This document shows positions 17,125-26,838 of a stretch of 64,000 nt of DNA, one piece after another. The position numbers and the translations under genes were made by a program. This DNA is from Bacteroides faecium. Its GTDB lineage: Bacteria; Bacteroidota; Bacteroidia; Bacteroidales; Bacteroidaceae. The stretch's first letter is position 1, and the number at the start of each line of letters is the position of its first letter. The stretch spans positions 3,410,001 to 3,474,000 of the forward strand of contig NZ_CP050831.1 in assembly GCF_012113595.1 (NCBI RefSeq). Direction: 5' to 3'. The notes beneath the pieces were generated by a model. The model saw only the letters and a list, made by a program, of their open reading frames with translations. It made no database searches and was not told the origin of the DNA.

Positions 17125-18000
17125 CTAAATCACCGGAGTTGCAATAATATCATCTCCTGTTTCCCAAGGTGATATTTCTATGCTTCCACTGATAATTTGC
17201 CCTACTCCTTGCAGCTTGATAGTGTAGATATGATTTCTCACCATTGAGGGAACTTTGGCATTTACTTCCACATCAATCCCGTTATATTTCCCAAAAACGC
17301 TGATCTCAGCTTCTTTCGCCCCATTTTCATATGCGTAGAACACCTCTGAATTTTCAGCATCAGACACTCCGCCGACGAGAGGGGTACTGTATCTCTTTGT
17401 ATAAATCACTCCGGCAGCATCAGCCGGGATGGTGGAAGGTGTATCGGAGAAAAGAAAAGTCCGGTCTGCTCCACCCGTAAATCTGATACTGTCGATACTC
17501 ATCTTATTGTCAGTTCCCGGATTAATGTCGATGCGGGCAACACTACGGATTAGAGAAATATCTACCCTTTCACTGGTGTTACTGCCCACAGAAGCTTTCG
17601 CATATAAAAATACCGGCGGTGGAGTAGTTGTGTCCGTGCTGCCGGTGACTTTCAGCAGTTCCGTTTCCGAAAATGTATTTTCATCTACGGTCAGGGCAGA
17701 ATGGTTTGCAAGGAAATACAGTGTTTTCTGTTTATCCGCCGGCAGTGAAAGTTGAAAATTATCGGTGCTGACATCAATATTCTCAAATTTCCTGAGATAG
17801 TTTCCGTTGCTAAAAGCATAAGCATGTAGCGAACTGACAATTCCACCGGTTTTGTCGTCTGCACGGAGCGGAAGATTGAACTTGAACAAATCGTTGCCCG
17901 CTTTTTGGGGTACAGTAGTAGAAAAAGTATCTTCCTGTGAACAGGAAGTACATAGCGCTCCGGCAAAGGCGAGCACTATTAATAGATTTTTTTTCATCAT
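17125..18000 (-). CDS. Fimbrillin-like lipoprotein 1
   Basis: A 291-residue lipoprotein (lipobox CTSC, Cys at about 20). Two beta domains show the Mfa/fimbrillin pattern: YFLANHSAL in the first, RSVARIDI at the domain junction, FYAYENG and RNHIYTIKLQGVG in the second. The end is SPWETGD, where fimbrillins usually carry PW before the terminal strand. It is close in plan to the next gene (18023-18913) and probably arose by duplication. It has neither a protease nor a FISUMP-like domain. It is likely a pilus subunit or anchor on the cell surface. Confidence 0.7.
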   Translation of the reverse strand: MMKKNLLIVLAFAGALCTSCSQEDTFSTTVPQKAGNDLFKFNLPLRADDKTGGIVSSLHAYAFSNGNYLRKFENIDVSTDNFQLSLPADKQKTLYFLANHSALTVDENTFSETELLKVTGSTDTTTPPPVFLYAKASVGSNTSERVDISLIRSVARIDINPGTDNKMSIDSIRFTGGADRTFLFSDTPSTIPADAAGVIYTKRYSTPLVGGVSDAENSEVFYAYENGAKEAEISVFGKYNGIDVEVNAKVPSMVRNHIYTIKLQGVGQIISGSIEISPWETGDDIIATPVI

Positions 18001-18022
18001 TTCAATTTTTATTTATTAGGGT

Positions 18023-18913
18023 TTATATAATAGTTTTTGTATGTACGTTTCCTGCAGTAATTTCTCCCCCTTCCTGCCAGCCTTCGGTTTTTATACTCCC
18101 TTCTATAATCTGACCGACAGGTTTCAACGTAATCGTGTATAAATAATTGCGGTAAATATTCGGTATGTCGAGGTCAATCCGGCTGTTCACTCCGTTGTAA
18201 CGTCCATATACCGATACGTTTGCAGTCTCCATGCCATTCTCGTAAACATAAAATAGGCCCTTCAGTGTTTCTCCCGTTCTTCTTGCAGGCGAAGAAGCAA
18301 ACCTTCTGGTGTAAGTCGTGAACCGAGTGTTTTCGGGAGTAGAATGTTCGGAATGTGGAAATAAATAGCTGCGATCCGCAACATTGCTGATGGTGATGCT
18401 GTCTATCTCCAGCAATGGGTTATCACCGGTGCTCAGGTCTATTCTCGAAGCGCTTCGAGTGAAAGAAAGCTCTTCCCGAATGCTTCCGGTTGTAGCGGAT
18501 TTGAATGAAGAAGTCATGAAATATTTATCGGGCGATTCTGTAGTCTGTGAAGTACTCCGGTTTATCAAATCGGCTTCAGTGGCAACCTCATTATCCGGTA
18601 TATTCGGATAGTTAGCCAAAAAATAGACACTGCCGATTTCCTGGGTTGCATCAAGTGCCAGCCGGATCATTCCCTCCTGGTTCATCTCTATCCTCTTGAA
18701 ATGTCGGATACTCTTTCCTTTGTTATTAAAAATATAAGCATCCAGCGTATTGACTACATCGTTACTTTCGTTATTACCGCTTCCTGTGAGGGATGGTATC
18801 TGTATCTGAAAGCTATAAATATTGTCTTTTTCGGGGCATGCTTCTTCAGACATGCAGGAAGAAAGAATGGCAATGGTTAAAGCGGTAATGAATATTCTAT
18901 TTATTTTTTTCAT
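18023..18913 (-). CDS. Fimbrillin-like lipoprotein 2
   Basis: A 296-residue lipoprotein (lipobox LSSC). It shares the plan of the preceding entry: YFLANYPNI, RSASRIDLS, DRSYLFPHSEHSTPENT, FYVYENGMETANVSVYGRYNGV and YRNYLYTITLKPVGQI. The similarity between the two runs along the whole length, so they are tandem paralogues. It is probably a surface-exposed pilus-type subunit. It follows the 18940 gene by 26 bp in a row of seven lipoproteins. Confidence 0.7.
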   Translation of the reverse strand: MKKINRIFITALTIAILSSCMSEEACPEKDNIYSFQIQIPSLTGSGNNESNDVVNTLDAYIFNNKGKSIRHFKRIEMNQEGMIRLALDATQEIGSVYFLANYPNIPDNEVATEADLINRSTSQTTESPDKYFMTSSFKSATTGSIREELSFTRSASRIDLSTGDNPLLEIDSITISNVADRSYLFPHSEHSTPENTRFTTYTRRFASSPARRTGETLKGLFYVYENGMETANVSVYGRYNGVNSRIDLDIPNIYRNYLYTITLKPVGQIIEGSIKTEGWQEGGEITAGNVHTKTII

Positions 18914-18939
18914 TTATTCTTAGTTTAATGGACAAGAAT

Positions 18940-20805
18940 TTATTTACTGTTCATATCTTTGATACACCTGACATAGGCATATGATTTTTTACTTATTTCG
19001 CTGAGTTTGACGCTTTTTATGGGAGTCTCGGCCTGTATCAGGTTTCCGTAATATATGCTCATTGCCTGTCCGTCCTTCCGTTCGTCGTCAGCACACCATA
19101 ACCGGAAACCTTGTTCGAATTTCGGGTCTTCGGGAGACGGGCTGATGGATGATTTTGTCCCACCATAAGGAATATACATACATCCGCCTCCGGCTCCTGC
19201 AAGTTTCAGAAATTTGGCTACGCCGCTTACGCCGTTTATTTTGACAGTGTCGTTGCTGGCGATTACTTCACTTGCGGTAATCCGTTCCCCATTATAATCC
19301 CATGAACCGGGAACTCCCGAACCGTTACCGAGTAATTGGAATAATTCCGTCGCGGTCGGTATGCGGTACCCTTCGGGGCAAGGTGTGTTTTTCGCTTCCA
19401 TCCACGGTAAATCAACAGTTTGATTCCCCTGGTTGTCCACTCCCGATTCCCATGGGACATATATATAATTGCGTCCGTACTGAAACATGCCTCCCAGCGT
19501 ATTCAGCCATTCATGCTTATACATCCCTTCCACGTCATATCCTTTCATCGGATAAATCTGGTCGTCCGGGGTGCGCGACCGTGCGTTAAAATTCATCCAT
19601 GTCCTTCCGCCCAAAGTGACTTCGCGGATGTATAGTGGCGGGCATCCTACTATCAGAGAGATATTGTTTGTCGAATGCTGCCTGAGAACACTTTTTACGT
19701 TCAGTGTAGTCATATAGGGCAATGTGTTGTCTCCCTGGCCTTTTACATGGATATGGTATTTGGTTAGTATCCTATCATCTTCTCTCCGTACTTCAGGCAA
19801 GCTTGTCTGTAAGTTGGACAATTCGTCTATGACAGACTCAAAATCTACAGCGCTCTCTGCCATGAAAGCAAGTGTGATGTCACCGCCGGTATAAGGTACA
19901 TCGAGTGACTGTCTTGAATCCGACACGACAGTTCCTGCCGGAAAAACAGAGTGTTCCATATCTATCAATAACTTTTCGTCCGCATGTGCGGCTGTATTTA
20001 CCGTATCCGTCTGTGTCCATTCGTCAATGCTGAAAAAACCGGTCACTTCAGTACCTGCGTTCATAACTTTGAGGGTATATTTCGTATTTCTTGAAACTTG
20101 AGGCAGTGAAGCTTTGAACGATAGCGGAATACCGTCATATTCGCCTTCTACGCTGAAAATCACGGGAGTGTTGCTTTCGTATATTCTGAATATGTTCTCT
20201 TTCTTTCCGCCTGCCGGAGGAGTAAATTCGTAAGTTCGAGCCACTTTCGAAGTGGAACTTGCCGGATGTTCCTGTGAAAAAAGCAGGGTAGAAGCGGGCA
20301 CATTCTCTATATGGATGCTGCTGATGCGAAGCAGGTCGGAAGAAGTAGCATCCATGTCTATCTGCGCCACCCCGATAGAAAGTGGTATGCGGTAGGCAGA
20401 ATTGTCCGTTCTGAGCAAGCTGCCTGTATAAAAATCGACAGGATATTCGGATTCTTCGGTACGGATTGCCAAAAACTCGTCCAATGTTGTTTTGCCTGTT
20501 GCCACGGCTGCCAGCCCGGCGGGTTCCGTCTCACCGGAAAAAAAGAAAACACGTGCGTTAGGGGGAACGGACAGGCGGAATGGGGAAACCAGCCCGTGCC
20601 CTGTTTTGTACAACATATTATCTTTGAAGGTATAGTAGCTTATTTCCCTGTCGGACGTTTCCCCGAGCCGGTCACTGATTTGAAAAAGCGCGGTTCCGTC
20701 TGATGATGTCATTTCTTCGTCCGTTTGTCCTTTACATGCCGACAGTATAACCAAAATGAGCATGATGGCTAAATAGCCATTTTTATTAATATAAGTTCTC
20801 TTCAT
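18940..20805 (-). CDS. Fimbrillin-like lipoprotein with FISUMP-type C-terminal domain (copy 1)
   Basis: A 621-residue lipoprotein (lipobox LSAC). The N-terminal half is fimbrillin-like (IFRIYESNTPVIFSVEGEYDG, NTKYTLKVMNAG). From about residue 400 it changes to a domain of the Fibrobacter succinogenes major paralogous (FISUMP) type, with the signature GGRTWMNFN, TPCPEGYRIPTATELFQLL and a closing YAYVRCIKD. Such domains occur in surface proteins and may bind ligands. It is paralogous to 22653-24548 and, more distantly, to 26839-29133. It is likely a tip or adhesin subunit. Confidence 0.7.
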   Translation of the reverse strand: MKRTYINKNGYLAIMLILVILSACKGQTDEEMTSSDGTALFQISDRLGETSDREISYYTFKDNMLYKTGHGLVSPFRLSVPPNARVFFFSGETEPAGLAAVATGKTTLDEFLAIRTEESEYPVDFYTGSLLRTDNSAYRIPLSIGVAQIDMDATSSDLLRISSIHIENVPASTLLFSQEHPASSTSKVARTYEFTPPAGGKKENIFRIYESNTPVIFSVEGEYDGIPLSFKASLPQVSRNTKYTLKVMNAGTEVTGFFSIDEWTQTDTVNTAAHADEKLLIDMEHSVFPAGTVVSDSRQSLDVPYTGGDITLAFMAESAVDFESVIDELSNLQTSLPEVRREDDRILTKYHIHVKGQGDNTLPYMTTLNVKSVLRQHSTNNISLIVGCPPLYIREVTLGGRTWMNFNARSRTPDDQIYPMKGYDVEGMYKHEWLNTLGGMFQYGRNYIYVPWESGVDNQGNQTVDLPWMEAKNTPCPEGYRIPTATELFQLLGNGSGVPGSWDYNGERITASEVIASNDTVKINGVSGVAKFLKLAGAGGGCMYIPYGGTKSSISPSPEDPKFEQGFRLWCADDERKDGQAMSIYYGNLIQAETPIKSVKLSEISKKSYAYVRCIKDMNSK

Positions 20806-20819
20806 ACTACGCTGATTCT

Positions 20820-22643
20820 TTATTTAGGTAAATCGGAAACAATATCTTGAAGCACCGGCAAATCACCCATGTAGCATAATTCCTGGAATCTATCCATGCA
20901 AAATGGAGGCCACAGGCTTTCTCCACCATTCTCAGTTAGAGTCATATTGCTGTTGTGGCCATATCCTAAACCGTGTCCAAATTCATGAAAAAATGCAATG
21001 CGTGCCTGGCGGCTCACCCGATCCATGTAAAAAAATGTATAGTATTCCTGATACATTGAAATGCGATAGAAATTAACCGTAAGCCCTTCAGCGAGAATAT
21101 TATATTCAAGAATGCCAAATTCAAATTTCTCTTTAGAAAATAACTTGTTCATTAAGGCTGTTTTATTTATTGGGATACGCATGTCATCATACAGTCCATT
21201 AAGTTTGTCCAATTCCGATTGGAAATAGTCGGTGGAAAACATATAGGCCACGTTTACAGCCAGAGCACAGATATGTCGGGCTATGTCAGGTGTCATTTTA
21301 AGTACTTTAGGGCTCAATTCCGTATCTGCACTTGCTTTCTGAAAGCCTATTTCCCAATGGCATTTGATAGTTTTTATTTTTTGGATGTATGGGGAGTCGG
21401 AATAAACTATCTTCAATTCGCAATTGCTCATGGACAAGTCTTCCTGAGCGGGAATCCATACTTGTTCTCCGTCTTCCCCTGTAAATTTGCATTGCTTGAA
21501 CATTACCGGTATATCTATTTTCGACTCTTGGAACGGATGGATGATGCCATAATGCGCTAATAAAAAATACTTGTCGCCATATTTCTTGAATTTAATCCAT
21601 ATTTCAGTATCTCTCAGTTCCACCGGTGCAAAAAGTCTGGTAACCAGTTTTTTATCAGGTGTGTCAATACTGACGTTGAGAGGTTCGTCCACTTTGAACC
21701 GTCTGGTGGTAATCATGGATGCAGGTTCGCTTTCCATAAACATTATACTGCTGTTGTCTGCCGTGTAGCTGGATTCATTTACTTTTATCTCTCCGTAACT
21801 TTCCTCGCTATGCGAATATGCCAACCGAATTGTAGATATAAATCCTGGGATGATGTCGAGATGGTTGAAACGATATTCTACTATAGACGTTTCCATACTG
21901 TCTATCGCGATCTTTTGAGTAATCCGCACTACACCGGAAAGTTCTTTGCCCGGAAGTGAAAAAAAAGCCCTGCTTCGGGTGATATCTATCGGTGCAAGTA
22001 TATCCTCTCCATCATATGTGCCGTTTCCCAGCATTACGTTGCTGACTTTGGCTTCCGCATCGGGCACAATTTCTATTTTCTGGATAAGTTGTTCCAATTG
22101 CGAACTGTCGAAACTCAAAAGCACTTCGACACGCCCTGTCAGCCGGGGAAGCCTGACTTCCATTGTCTGATTGGAGACGTCCGAACTAACAGTGAAGCCC
22201 ACCTTCTTGTACAAATAGTCCTTCTCAAACGGAATTCCTGTGTGCGAATGGGCGATCCAGGGTTGCGTCACATCTTCGGGAACAGTACTGTCCGGTGAAA
22301 TATCTTCTGTTGTAGCCATGAAGTATGCGATGTAATTGCCGGGCTCGATACCTTCAACATATAATTTGTCCGTATTCGTCCCTCTTAAGTGGAAGGTACG
22401 GTTTATATTTCCCTTCCCGTCATGGATAACACACCACACTTGTTTGATTTCTTGCGGAGTATCAGCTATGCTCCGGTTCAAAGGCGCTTCCTCCACAGAA
22501 GAGCTTAGAGAATGAATGGTAAAACAAACCGTTCCCCGCCCGTTCGTCAATTTGTTTTTCATGTCGTCTGTCTCTTCCGTACAGCAACTGCACAGAAGTA
22601 CCAGCATACTAATCTGGAAAAATAGTTTATATGGATAATTCAT
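20820..22643 (-). CDS. Fimbrillin-like lipoprotein with C-terminal metzincin protease (copy 1)
   Basis: A 607-residue lipoprotein (lipobox LCSC). The N-terminal part is beta-rich and fimbrillin-like. The C-terminal region holds HEFGHGLGYGH starting at residue 553, the full metzincin zinc site HExxHxxGxxH, followed by a short NSNMT Met-turn-like motif. It is a paralogue of 24972-26813. A surface-bound zinc protease attached to an adhesin-type domain could cut host or competitor proteins, or process neighbouring pilus subunits. It starts 9 bp after the preceding gene's stop. Confidence 0.75.
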   Translation of the reverse strand: MNYPYKLFFQISMLVLLCSCCTEETDDMKNKLTNGRGTVCFTIHSLSSSVEEAPLNRSIADTPQEIKQVWCVIHDGKGNINRTFHLRGTNTDKLYVEGIEPGNYIAYFMATTEDISPDSTVPEDVTQPWIAHSHTGIPFEKDYLYKKVGFTVSSDVSNQTMEVRLPRLTGRVEVLLSFDSSQLEQLIQKIEIVPDAEAKVSNVMLGNGTYDGEDILAPIDITRSRAFFSLPGKELSGVVRITQKIAIDSMETSIVEYRFNHLDIIPGFISTIRLAYSHSEESYGEIKVNESSYTADNSSIMFMESEPASMITTRRFKVDEPLNVSIDTPDKKLVTRLFAPVELRDTEIWIKFKKYGDKYFLLAHYGIIHPFQESKIDIPVMFKQCKFTGEDGEQVWIPAQEDLSMSNCELKIVYSDSPYIQKIKTIKCHWEIGFQKASADTELSPKVLKMTPDIARHICALAVNVAYMFSTDYFQSELDKLNGLYDDMRIPINKTALMNKLFSKEKFEFGILEYNILAEGLTVNFYRISMYQEYYTFFYMDRVSRQARIAFFHEFGHGLGYGHNSNMTLTENGGESLWPPFCMDRFQELCYMGDLPVLQDIVSDLPK

Positions 22644-22652
22644 ACATATATA

Positions 22653-24548
22653 TTAATTAGGAATCCAATCCGTTTTCATGCATCTTGCATACGCATATGC
22701 TTCTTTGTCAAGTTTAAACTCATAATCGGGAACAATATGCGGTCCGTCGCTGAACGTCAACTTATAGGCGTAAGCGGTATTGGCGCCGAAACTGTCGGAA
22801 GCCCATAAACATAAGCTGTTTCCCAAATCGGGTGCATCCGTTGTGTATCCCGCTGTTTCCTTCATCCCGGCCAATGGGAAATAAAGTACAGGTCCGAATT
22901 TACTCTTTACTTCCAAATATCTGGGGACTGCGTTTTTTCCGCCGCTACTTACTGTTCCGCCGGCGGCTACCAACATCCTTGAGGTGATTTCGTCACCATA
23001 ACATATCCATTTGCCGGGAATTACGCCTTTTCCTTCGTCTCCGCATAAAAGAAATTGCAGTTCGGTGTGTGTAGGTAGCCGATAACCCGGTGGACAGGGA
23101 TTTTCTGTCCATTGTATCATGTCCCCCCGTGATTCCAGCCAGTTATTCTCGTACAGGTCTTTCGCTTCGCCATATCCGTATGTTTCGGGAAACACTTGCT
23201 CATAGATACTCTGGGAAGAGGTGCAGTTGAAAGACATCCAAGTCATGGCTCCAATGAATACATCACGGATTTTATAAGGGAACGGACATACATTCAATGT
23301 TATTTTTCCGAACACGTCCTGTCCTTCCTTCGATGTGCTTTTAAAATTGAGCGTCACGCAAGACACCAGTTCGGAAGTATTGGGTGTAAATATAATCTCG
23401 TAGCTGGTGAGGTATTTTCCGTCCGATATATTCACTTCGGGTGAACTGATGCTTTTGGGGAGCCCTTCCATGGATTCCAGCCGTAGCGGGTTGTCTGTTG
23501 AAAAGGCAAGTTTCATTTTTACTTCCTCGTCTCTGGTTATTATATCCGCGGTTGTTTTTGAAGAGTTTAATGAGATGTTTGATGTCAATACAGAATGTTC
23601 TGTATCTATTTTGATTCCCGCCTCTTCACCTTCGGAAGCGATAATTTCATTTCCCGTTTTCCAGTTTTCAATAAGTATATTGCTAATCACGTTCATACCG
23701 TCCGACTGAATCCTTATTTTGTATATTTTGTTTCTTTTAATCTGTTTGACGGGAGTGGATATAGTGACAGGTGCATCGCCATACGTGCCTTCCATGATAA
23801 AGGTGACAGGCGTGTCCGACTCGTAAATTCTGAATATGTCTTCCGCTTTTCCGGTTTCGGGAGTTTCAAATGTGAAGGAATATGCACAATTCCCGGTGCT
23901 ATGCGACAGAGTTTCGGAAGCGAAGAAAGAAGTCGTTTCCGCGCAAGTACGTGTGTAGATGCGGTTAATTTTGATTCCTGCGGCTTCGCTGGCATCCAAA
24001 TCGATCCGGGACAGGCTCGATTCCATCACAATATTGAATGACGGATTAGAGATGTCGGGACTTATCTTTGCGCTGTAAAAAGCGGAGGGGGCACGTGTCG
24101 ATGAGTGTGCTTCCGCGACAGGCGTATGGTAGGACAGAAATTCATCACGAGTCGTAATCCCCTCATTCATTTCTGCCAGTCGGGTTGGTTCAGCTATGTT
24201 GGCAAGGAAATAAAGCTCAATATTGGCAGGTATGTCGAATGTTGTACTTCCGTCTGCGGAAAGAGTTATGCCTGTATATCTTTTGTAAAATATTCCTTTC
24301 TTGAATAAATAGCAATTAATATTTGTCAGGCCGGTGTCTTTTTCCGTACGGGATGTCAGGCGGAACCGGCATGAGGCGAAACCGCCTGTTCCGCTGGCTG
24401 CCTCTTCCGTGTTGGTGCAGGAAATCGGTAACATGAACAGAGTAAAGCCGTTAATTAGAAGTATAAGCGAATACTTAAACATCTTTCTTGATTGGAAAAA
24501 TCTCATACTTGATACACGTTTTATATTGAATTTGTTTAAAATGTTCAT
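22653..24548 (-). CDS. Fimbrillin-like lipoprotein with FISUMP-type C-terminal domain (copy 2)
   Basis: A 631-residue open frame; ATGs at codons 1, 15 and 23 are possible starts. The lipobox is PISC. The body matches 18940-20805: IFRIYESDTPVTFIMEGTYGD in the fimbrillin part, then a FISUMP-type end with GAMTWMSFNC, NPCPPGYRLPTHTELQFLL and YAYARCMK. The promoter at 24568-24575 (TACTTTTG) gives a leader of only about 13 bases to the first ATG, which favours the first or second ATG. It heads the long run of genes that continues to tssG. Confidence 0.7.
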   Translation of the reverse strand: MNILNKFNIKRVSSMRFFQSRKMFKYSLILLINGFTLFMLPISCTNTEEAASGTGGFASCRFRLTSRTEKDTGLTNINCYLFKKGIFYKRYTGITLSADGSTTFDIPANIELYFLANIAEPTRLAEMNEGITTRDEFLSYHTPVAEAHSSTRAPSAFYSAKISPDISNPSFNIVMESSLSRIDLDASEAAGIKINRIYTRTCAETTSFFASETLSHSTGNCAYSFTFETPETGKAEDIFRIYESDTPVTFIMEGTYGDAPVTISTPVKQIKRNKIYKIRIQSDGMNVISNILIENWKTGNEIIASEGEEAGIKIDTEHSVLTSNISLNSSKTTADIITRDEEVKMKLAFSTDNPLRLESMEGLPKSISSPEVNISDGKYLTSYEIIFTPNTSELVSCVTLNFKSTSKEGQDVFGKITLNVCPFPYKIRDVFIGAMTWMSFNCTSSQSIYEQVFPETYGYGEAKDLYENNWLESRGDMIQWTENPCPPGYRLPTHTELQFLLCGDEGKGVIPGKWICYGDEITSRMLVAAGGTVSSGGKNAVPRYLEVKSKFGPVLYFPLAGMKETAGYTTDAPDLGNSLCLWASDSFGANTAYAYKLTFSDGPHIVPDYEFKLDKEAYAYARCMKTDWIPN

Positions 24549-24567
24549 TTGATAAAACTTTTATTCA

Positions 24568-24623
24568 CAAAAGTATGGCATTTCTTTATACTACTTGTTC
24601 TCAAAATCTCCACTTGTTTTATG
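24568..24623 (-). promoter_or_regulatory. Promoter P1 with shared upstream element
   Basis: The minus strand carries TACTTTTG (24575-24568), an exact match to the Bacteroides -7 box TAnnTTTG, about 20 bp before the 24548 start. Upstream, at 24623-24602, lies an element whose minus-strand core is CATAAAACAAGTGGAG. The same element occurs at P2 and P3 at exactly the same distance (48 bp from core edge to box edge). A consensus -33 TTTG is absent, so activation by a bound regulator is plausible. Confidence 0.7.
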
Positions 24624-24663
24624 TTTCTTTCCTGTGTGATGCGTTTTTTTTATTGAAGAAAAA

Positions 24664-24699
24664 AGAGAAATTACTCCAAGGGTTATGAGTAACTTCTCT
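24664..24699 (-). terminator. Hairpin with U-rich tract (terminator or attenuator)
   Basis: A 13-bp stem (AGAGAAATTACTC with GAGTAACTTCTCT, one mismatch) and a 10-base loop. On the minus strand it is followed by TTTTTTCTTC. It lies between P2 and P1. It would stop transcripts from P2, giving an RNA of about 210 bases, or end the upstream operon. The gap 24549-24971 holds this hairpin and the two promoters; I see no gene in it. Confidence 0.5.
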
Positions 24700-24880
24700 T
24701 TTGAAGAAAAAGAGACAATTATCTGTCGCAGACCATTGTCTTTCAGTGGGAAATTAAGGGCGAATGTATAGGGGCTACTTACGCCCGGCAAAAAAACGTT
24801 TTAGTGAGAGCTATTGCGTTTTTTTGTTTGATTGTCAGATTTCTCTGATAATATTATTTATTTACTAAAATTTACGGTTG

Positions 24881-24936
24881 CAAATGTAGCGTGTTTTTAT
24901 TATTTGCTTGTTACCGAAATTTCCATTTGTTTTATG
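24881..24936 (-). promoter_or_regulatory. Promoter P2 with shared upstream element
   Basis: Minus strand TACATTTG (24888-24881) is an exact -7 box. The conserved element lies at 24936-24916 (CATAAAACAAATGGAAATTT). It aligns with P1 over more than 60 bp without gaps, so P1 and P2 are probably a duplication. P2 has no gene of its own before the 24664 hairpin. Confidence 0.65.
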
Positions 24937-24971
24937 TTTTCTTCCGGAATATCGTTTTCTTTCCCTCATTA

Positions 24972-26813
24972 TTAATATTTGTTCGGGTTGACATTCGAAT
25001 TGAGGATTGTTTTTACGGGAACAGGCAACTTCCCTATATTAGCGACATAGAAAGAACCGCTCGTGCCTGCAAAATTGCCATATGTCATTCCGCTGTTGTG
25101 GCTATATCCCATGCAGTGTGCCATTTCGTGAAATACGACATGTGCTGCATAAGGAGAATTATAGTGTTCCAGATAAGTGCCCTGATATACGCCTAACGTA
25201 TATCCGCCACCCAGTCCCAGCACACCGTTACCCGTGTAGATCAGCCCCGTGTTTAATCTCACCAGACTTTCCAGGCGCGGGATAACTGTACTCATGTCTA
25301 CCTGTGTCTTTCCGTCGTTCCCCGGAACTGTTCCCTGAATCTCCTGCAATTTAGCCGCGTATGTGTCGAGCGTACACATATAAGCTACATTTGTCAAAAG
25401 GGCAACCGCTTCTCTGGCATGCACGGGGCGCATTCCCATCCAGTTGCCGTTAGGTCTCCCATCGTCGGTGTCGGGGTTGCCGCCATACGAGTTGAATGTG
25501 ATATACCATTTTGCCCGGAGCTTTGATATTTTTTGCCAGTACGGATCATCAGAACTAATCTTAAACTGAAGGTCGGGCAAGTCGTCCCACTCCTGCGCCG
25601 GCAGATTCACATACCGTCCGGATTCCGTACGATATACAGCTCCTTTCGTCCATGAGGGCAAGTCGAATGTGGCATTGCAGAAAGCCGGAATTGAATCTAT
25701 GAAAGCAAACTCCACATACTCTTTTACTGACGGCAACCTGGCATACAGGGTTACGTCGGATATGGACACCGGTGAGTAAAAACGCAACTGTAGCCGATTC
25801 TCTACAACAGATACTTGAAGGGGGGCATTGACGTAGAAGGAACGTAGCCCGCTATTGTAATATACATCTTTACTTTCACTGTCGGACAATATCGTATAAA
25901 AGTTGTCTTCTGTATAAGCGTCTTTTCGGATATAAAGCATTCCCGTATGGTCGTCAGGATGCGTCACGTTGATAGTCACCAGCGAATGCCGGTTGGGCCG
26001 GACTGCCACTTTAAAGTCAAACGAATGTTCTATCAATTCTCCCGTATGTCTTTGAGACTTTACATTTATTTTGCCGCTTAGCGTACTTCCTCCTGCAACA
26101 GGAAAATAGAGATGTTCATCCCCGTCTTTCGGCAATGAAAAGTTTTCCGTCCTCCGTCCGCCCGTAATTGTACCGTCACCATTCAGGGCTGCGGCGGATG
26201 TGCTACCCTCGTCCAGCACTACCTCCACCGAGCTGATGGAGTGGCGTACATACTCGTTGGAGAAGTTCAGGCTGAATTCTACTTTTCCCACTATTCTGTT
26301 CAGATCCACATCCTGTCCGGTAATTTTTCCGCCGGACACGGAGAAAGGATGGCGCGCATAGTAATATTCCGCTTCCAACGAGCCGCTCTCAATCCCATTC
26401 TGGAAAGTAAGCCAGGGAGAGGATGCGTTCGTGAGTGGATGGATCACGGCACCGTCCGTATCCGAATCACCTTTGACGGCGAGTATCAGCAGTTCATATG
26501 CACCGTCACGTAACCCTTCCGCTTTGATTTCCGACAATCCGGCGTTATAAAGGCTTCGGAATCCGGTGACAAGTTCTCCTTCCGTATCTATGATATAGTG
26601 TTCAAGCCGGTCAAAACATATTTCCGAACCCGACATACGGGTTACTTCCTGTTCCGTATGTCTTTCGTTCGGAGTGTCTACCGAATATCCGGTTGCATGC
26701 AGCCGGAAAGCACCCTCCTGAGATGTTTCGGGATACTCCGGCAATTTGTATTCTTCATTACATGCACTTAATACTAGCAGGAGCAAAAAAAGGCATTTAT
26801 TTATTATTCGCAT
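24972..26813 (-). CDS. Fimbrillin-like lipoprotein with C-terminal metzincin protease (copy 2)
   Basis: A 613-residue lipoprotein (lipobox LSAC). It is beta-rich through about residue 450. The zinc site HEMAHCMGYSH begins at residue 562 and is followed by NSGMT, the same Met-turn-like arrangement as in 20820-22643. A related segment ahead of the site (AREAVALLTNVAYMCTLDTYAAKL) is also shared with that paralogue. It starts 25 bp after the 26839 gene ends, so the two form one operon. It is likely a surface protease tethered to a pilus-like domain. Confidence 0.75.
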   Translation of the reverse strand: MRIINKCLFLLLLVLSACNEEYKLPEYPETSQEGAFRLHATGYSVDTPNERHTEQEVTRMSGSEICFDRLEHYIIDTEGELVTGFRSLYNAGLSEIKAEGLRDGAYELLILAVKGDSDTDGAVIHPLTNASSPWLTFQNGIESGSLEAEYYYARHPFSVSGGKITGQDVDLNRIVGKVEFSLNFSNEYVRHSISSVEVVLDEGSTSAAALNGDGTITGGRRTENFSLPKDGDEHLYFPVAGGSTLSGKINVKSQRHTGELIEHSFDFKVAVRPNRHSLVTINVTHPDDHTGMLYIRKDAYTEDNFYTILSDSESKDVYYNSGLRSFYVNAPLQVSVVENRLQLRFYSPVSISDVTLYARLPSVKEYVEFAFIDSIPAFCNATFDLPSWTKGAVYRTESGRYVNLPAQEWDDLPDLQFKISSDDPYWQKISKLRAKWYITFNSYGGNPDTDDGRPNGNWMGMRPVHAREAVALLTNVAYMCTLDTYAAKLQEIQGTVPGNDGKTQVDMSTVIPRLESLVRLNTGLIYTGNGVLGLGGGYTLGVYQGTYLEHYNSPYAAHVVFHEMAHCMGYSHNSGMTYGNFAGTSGSFYVANIGKLPVPVKTILNSNVNPNKY

Positions 26814-26838
26814 GAGTATAATTGTTTTTTCGGATACA

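Noticed and set aside
24591..24791. 66-codon minus-strand frame between P2 and P1
   Set aside because: It spans the hairpin, has no recognisable protein features and no good start context. It is better read as non-coding.
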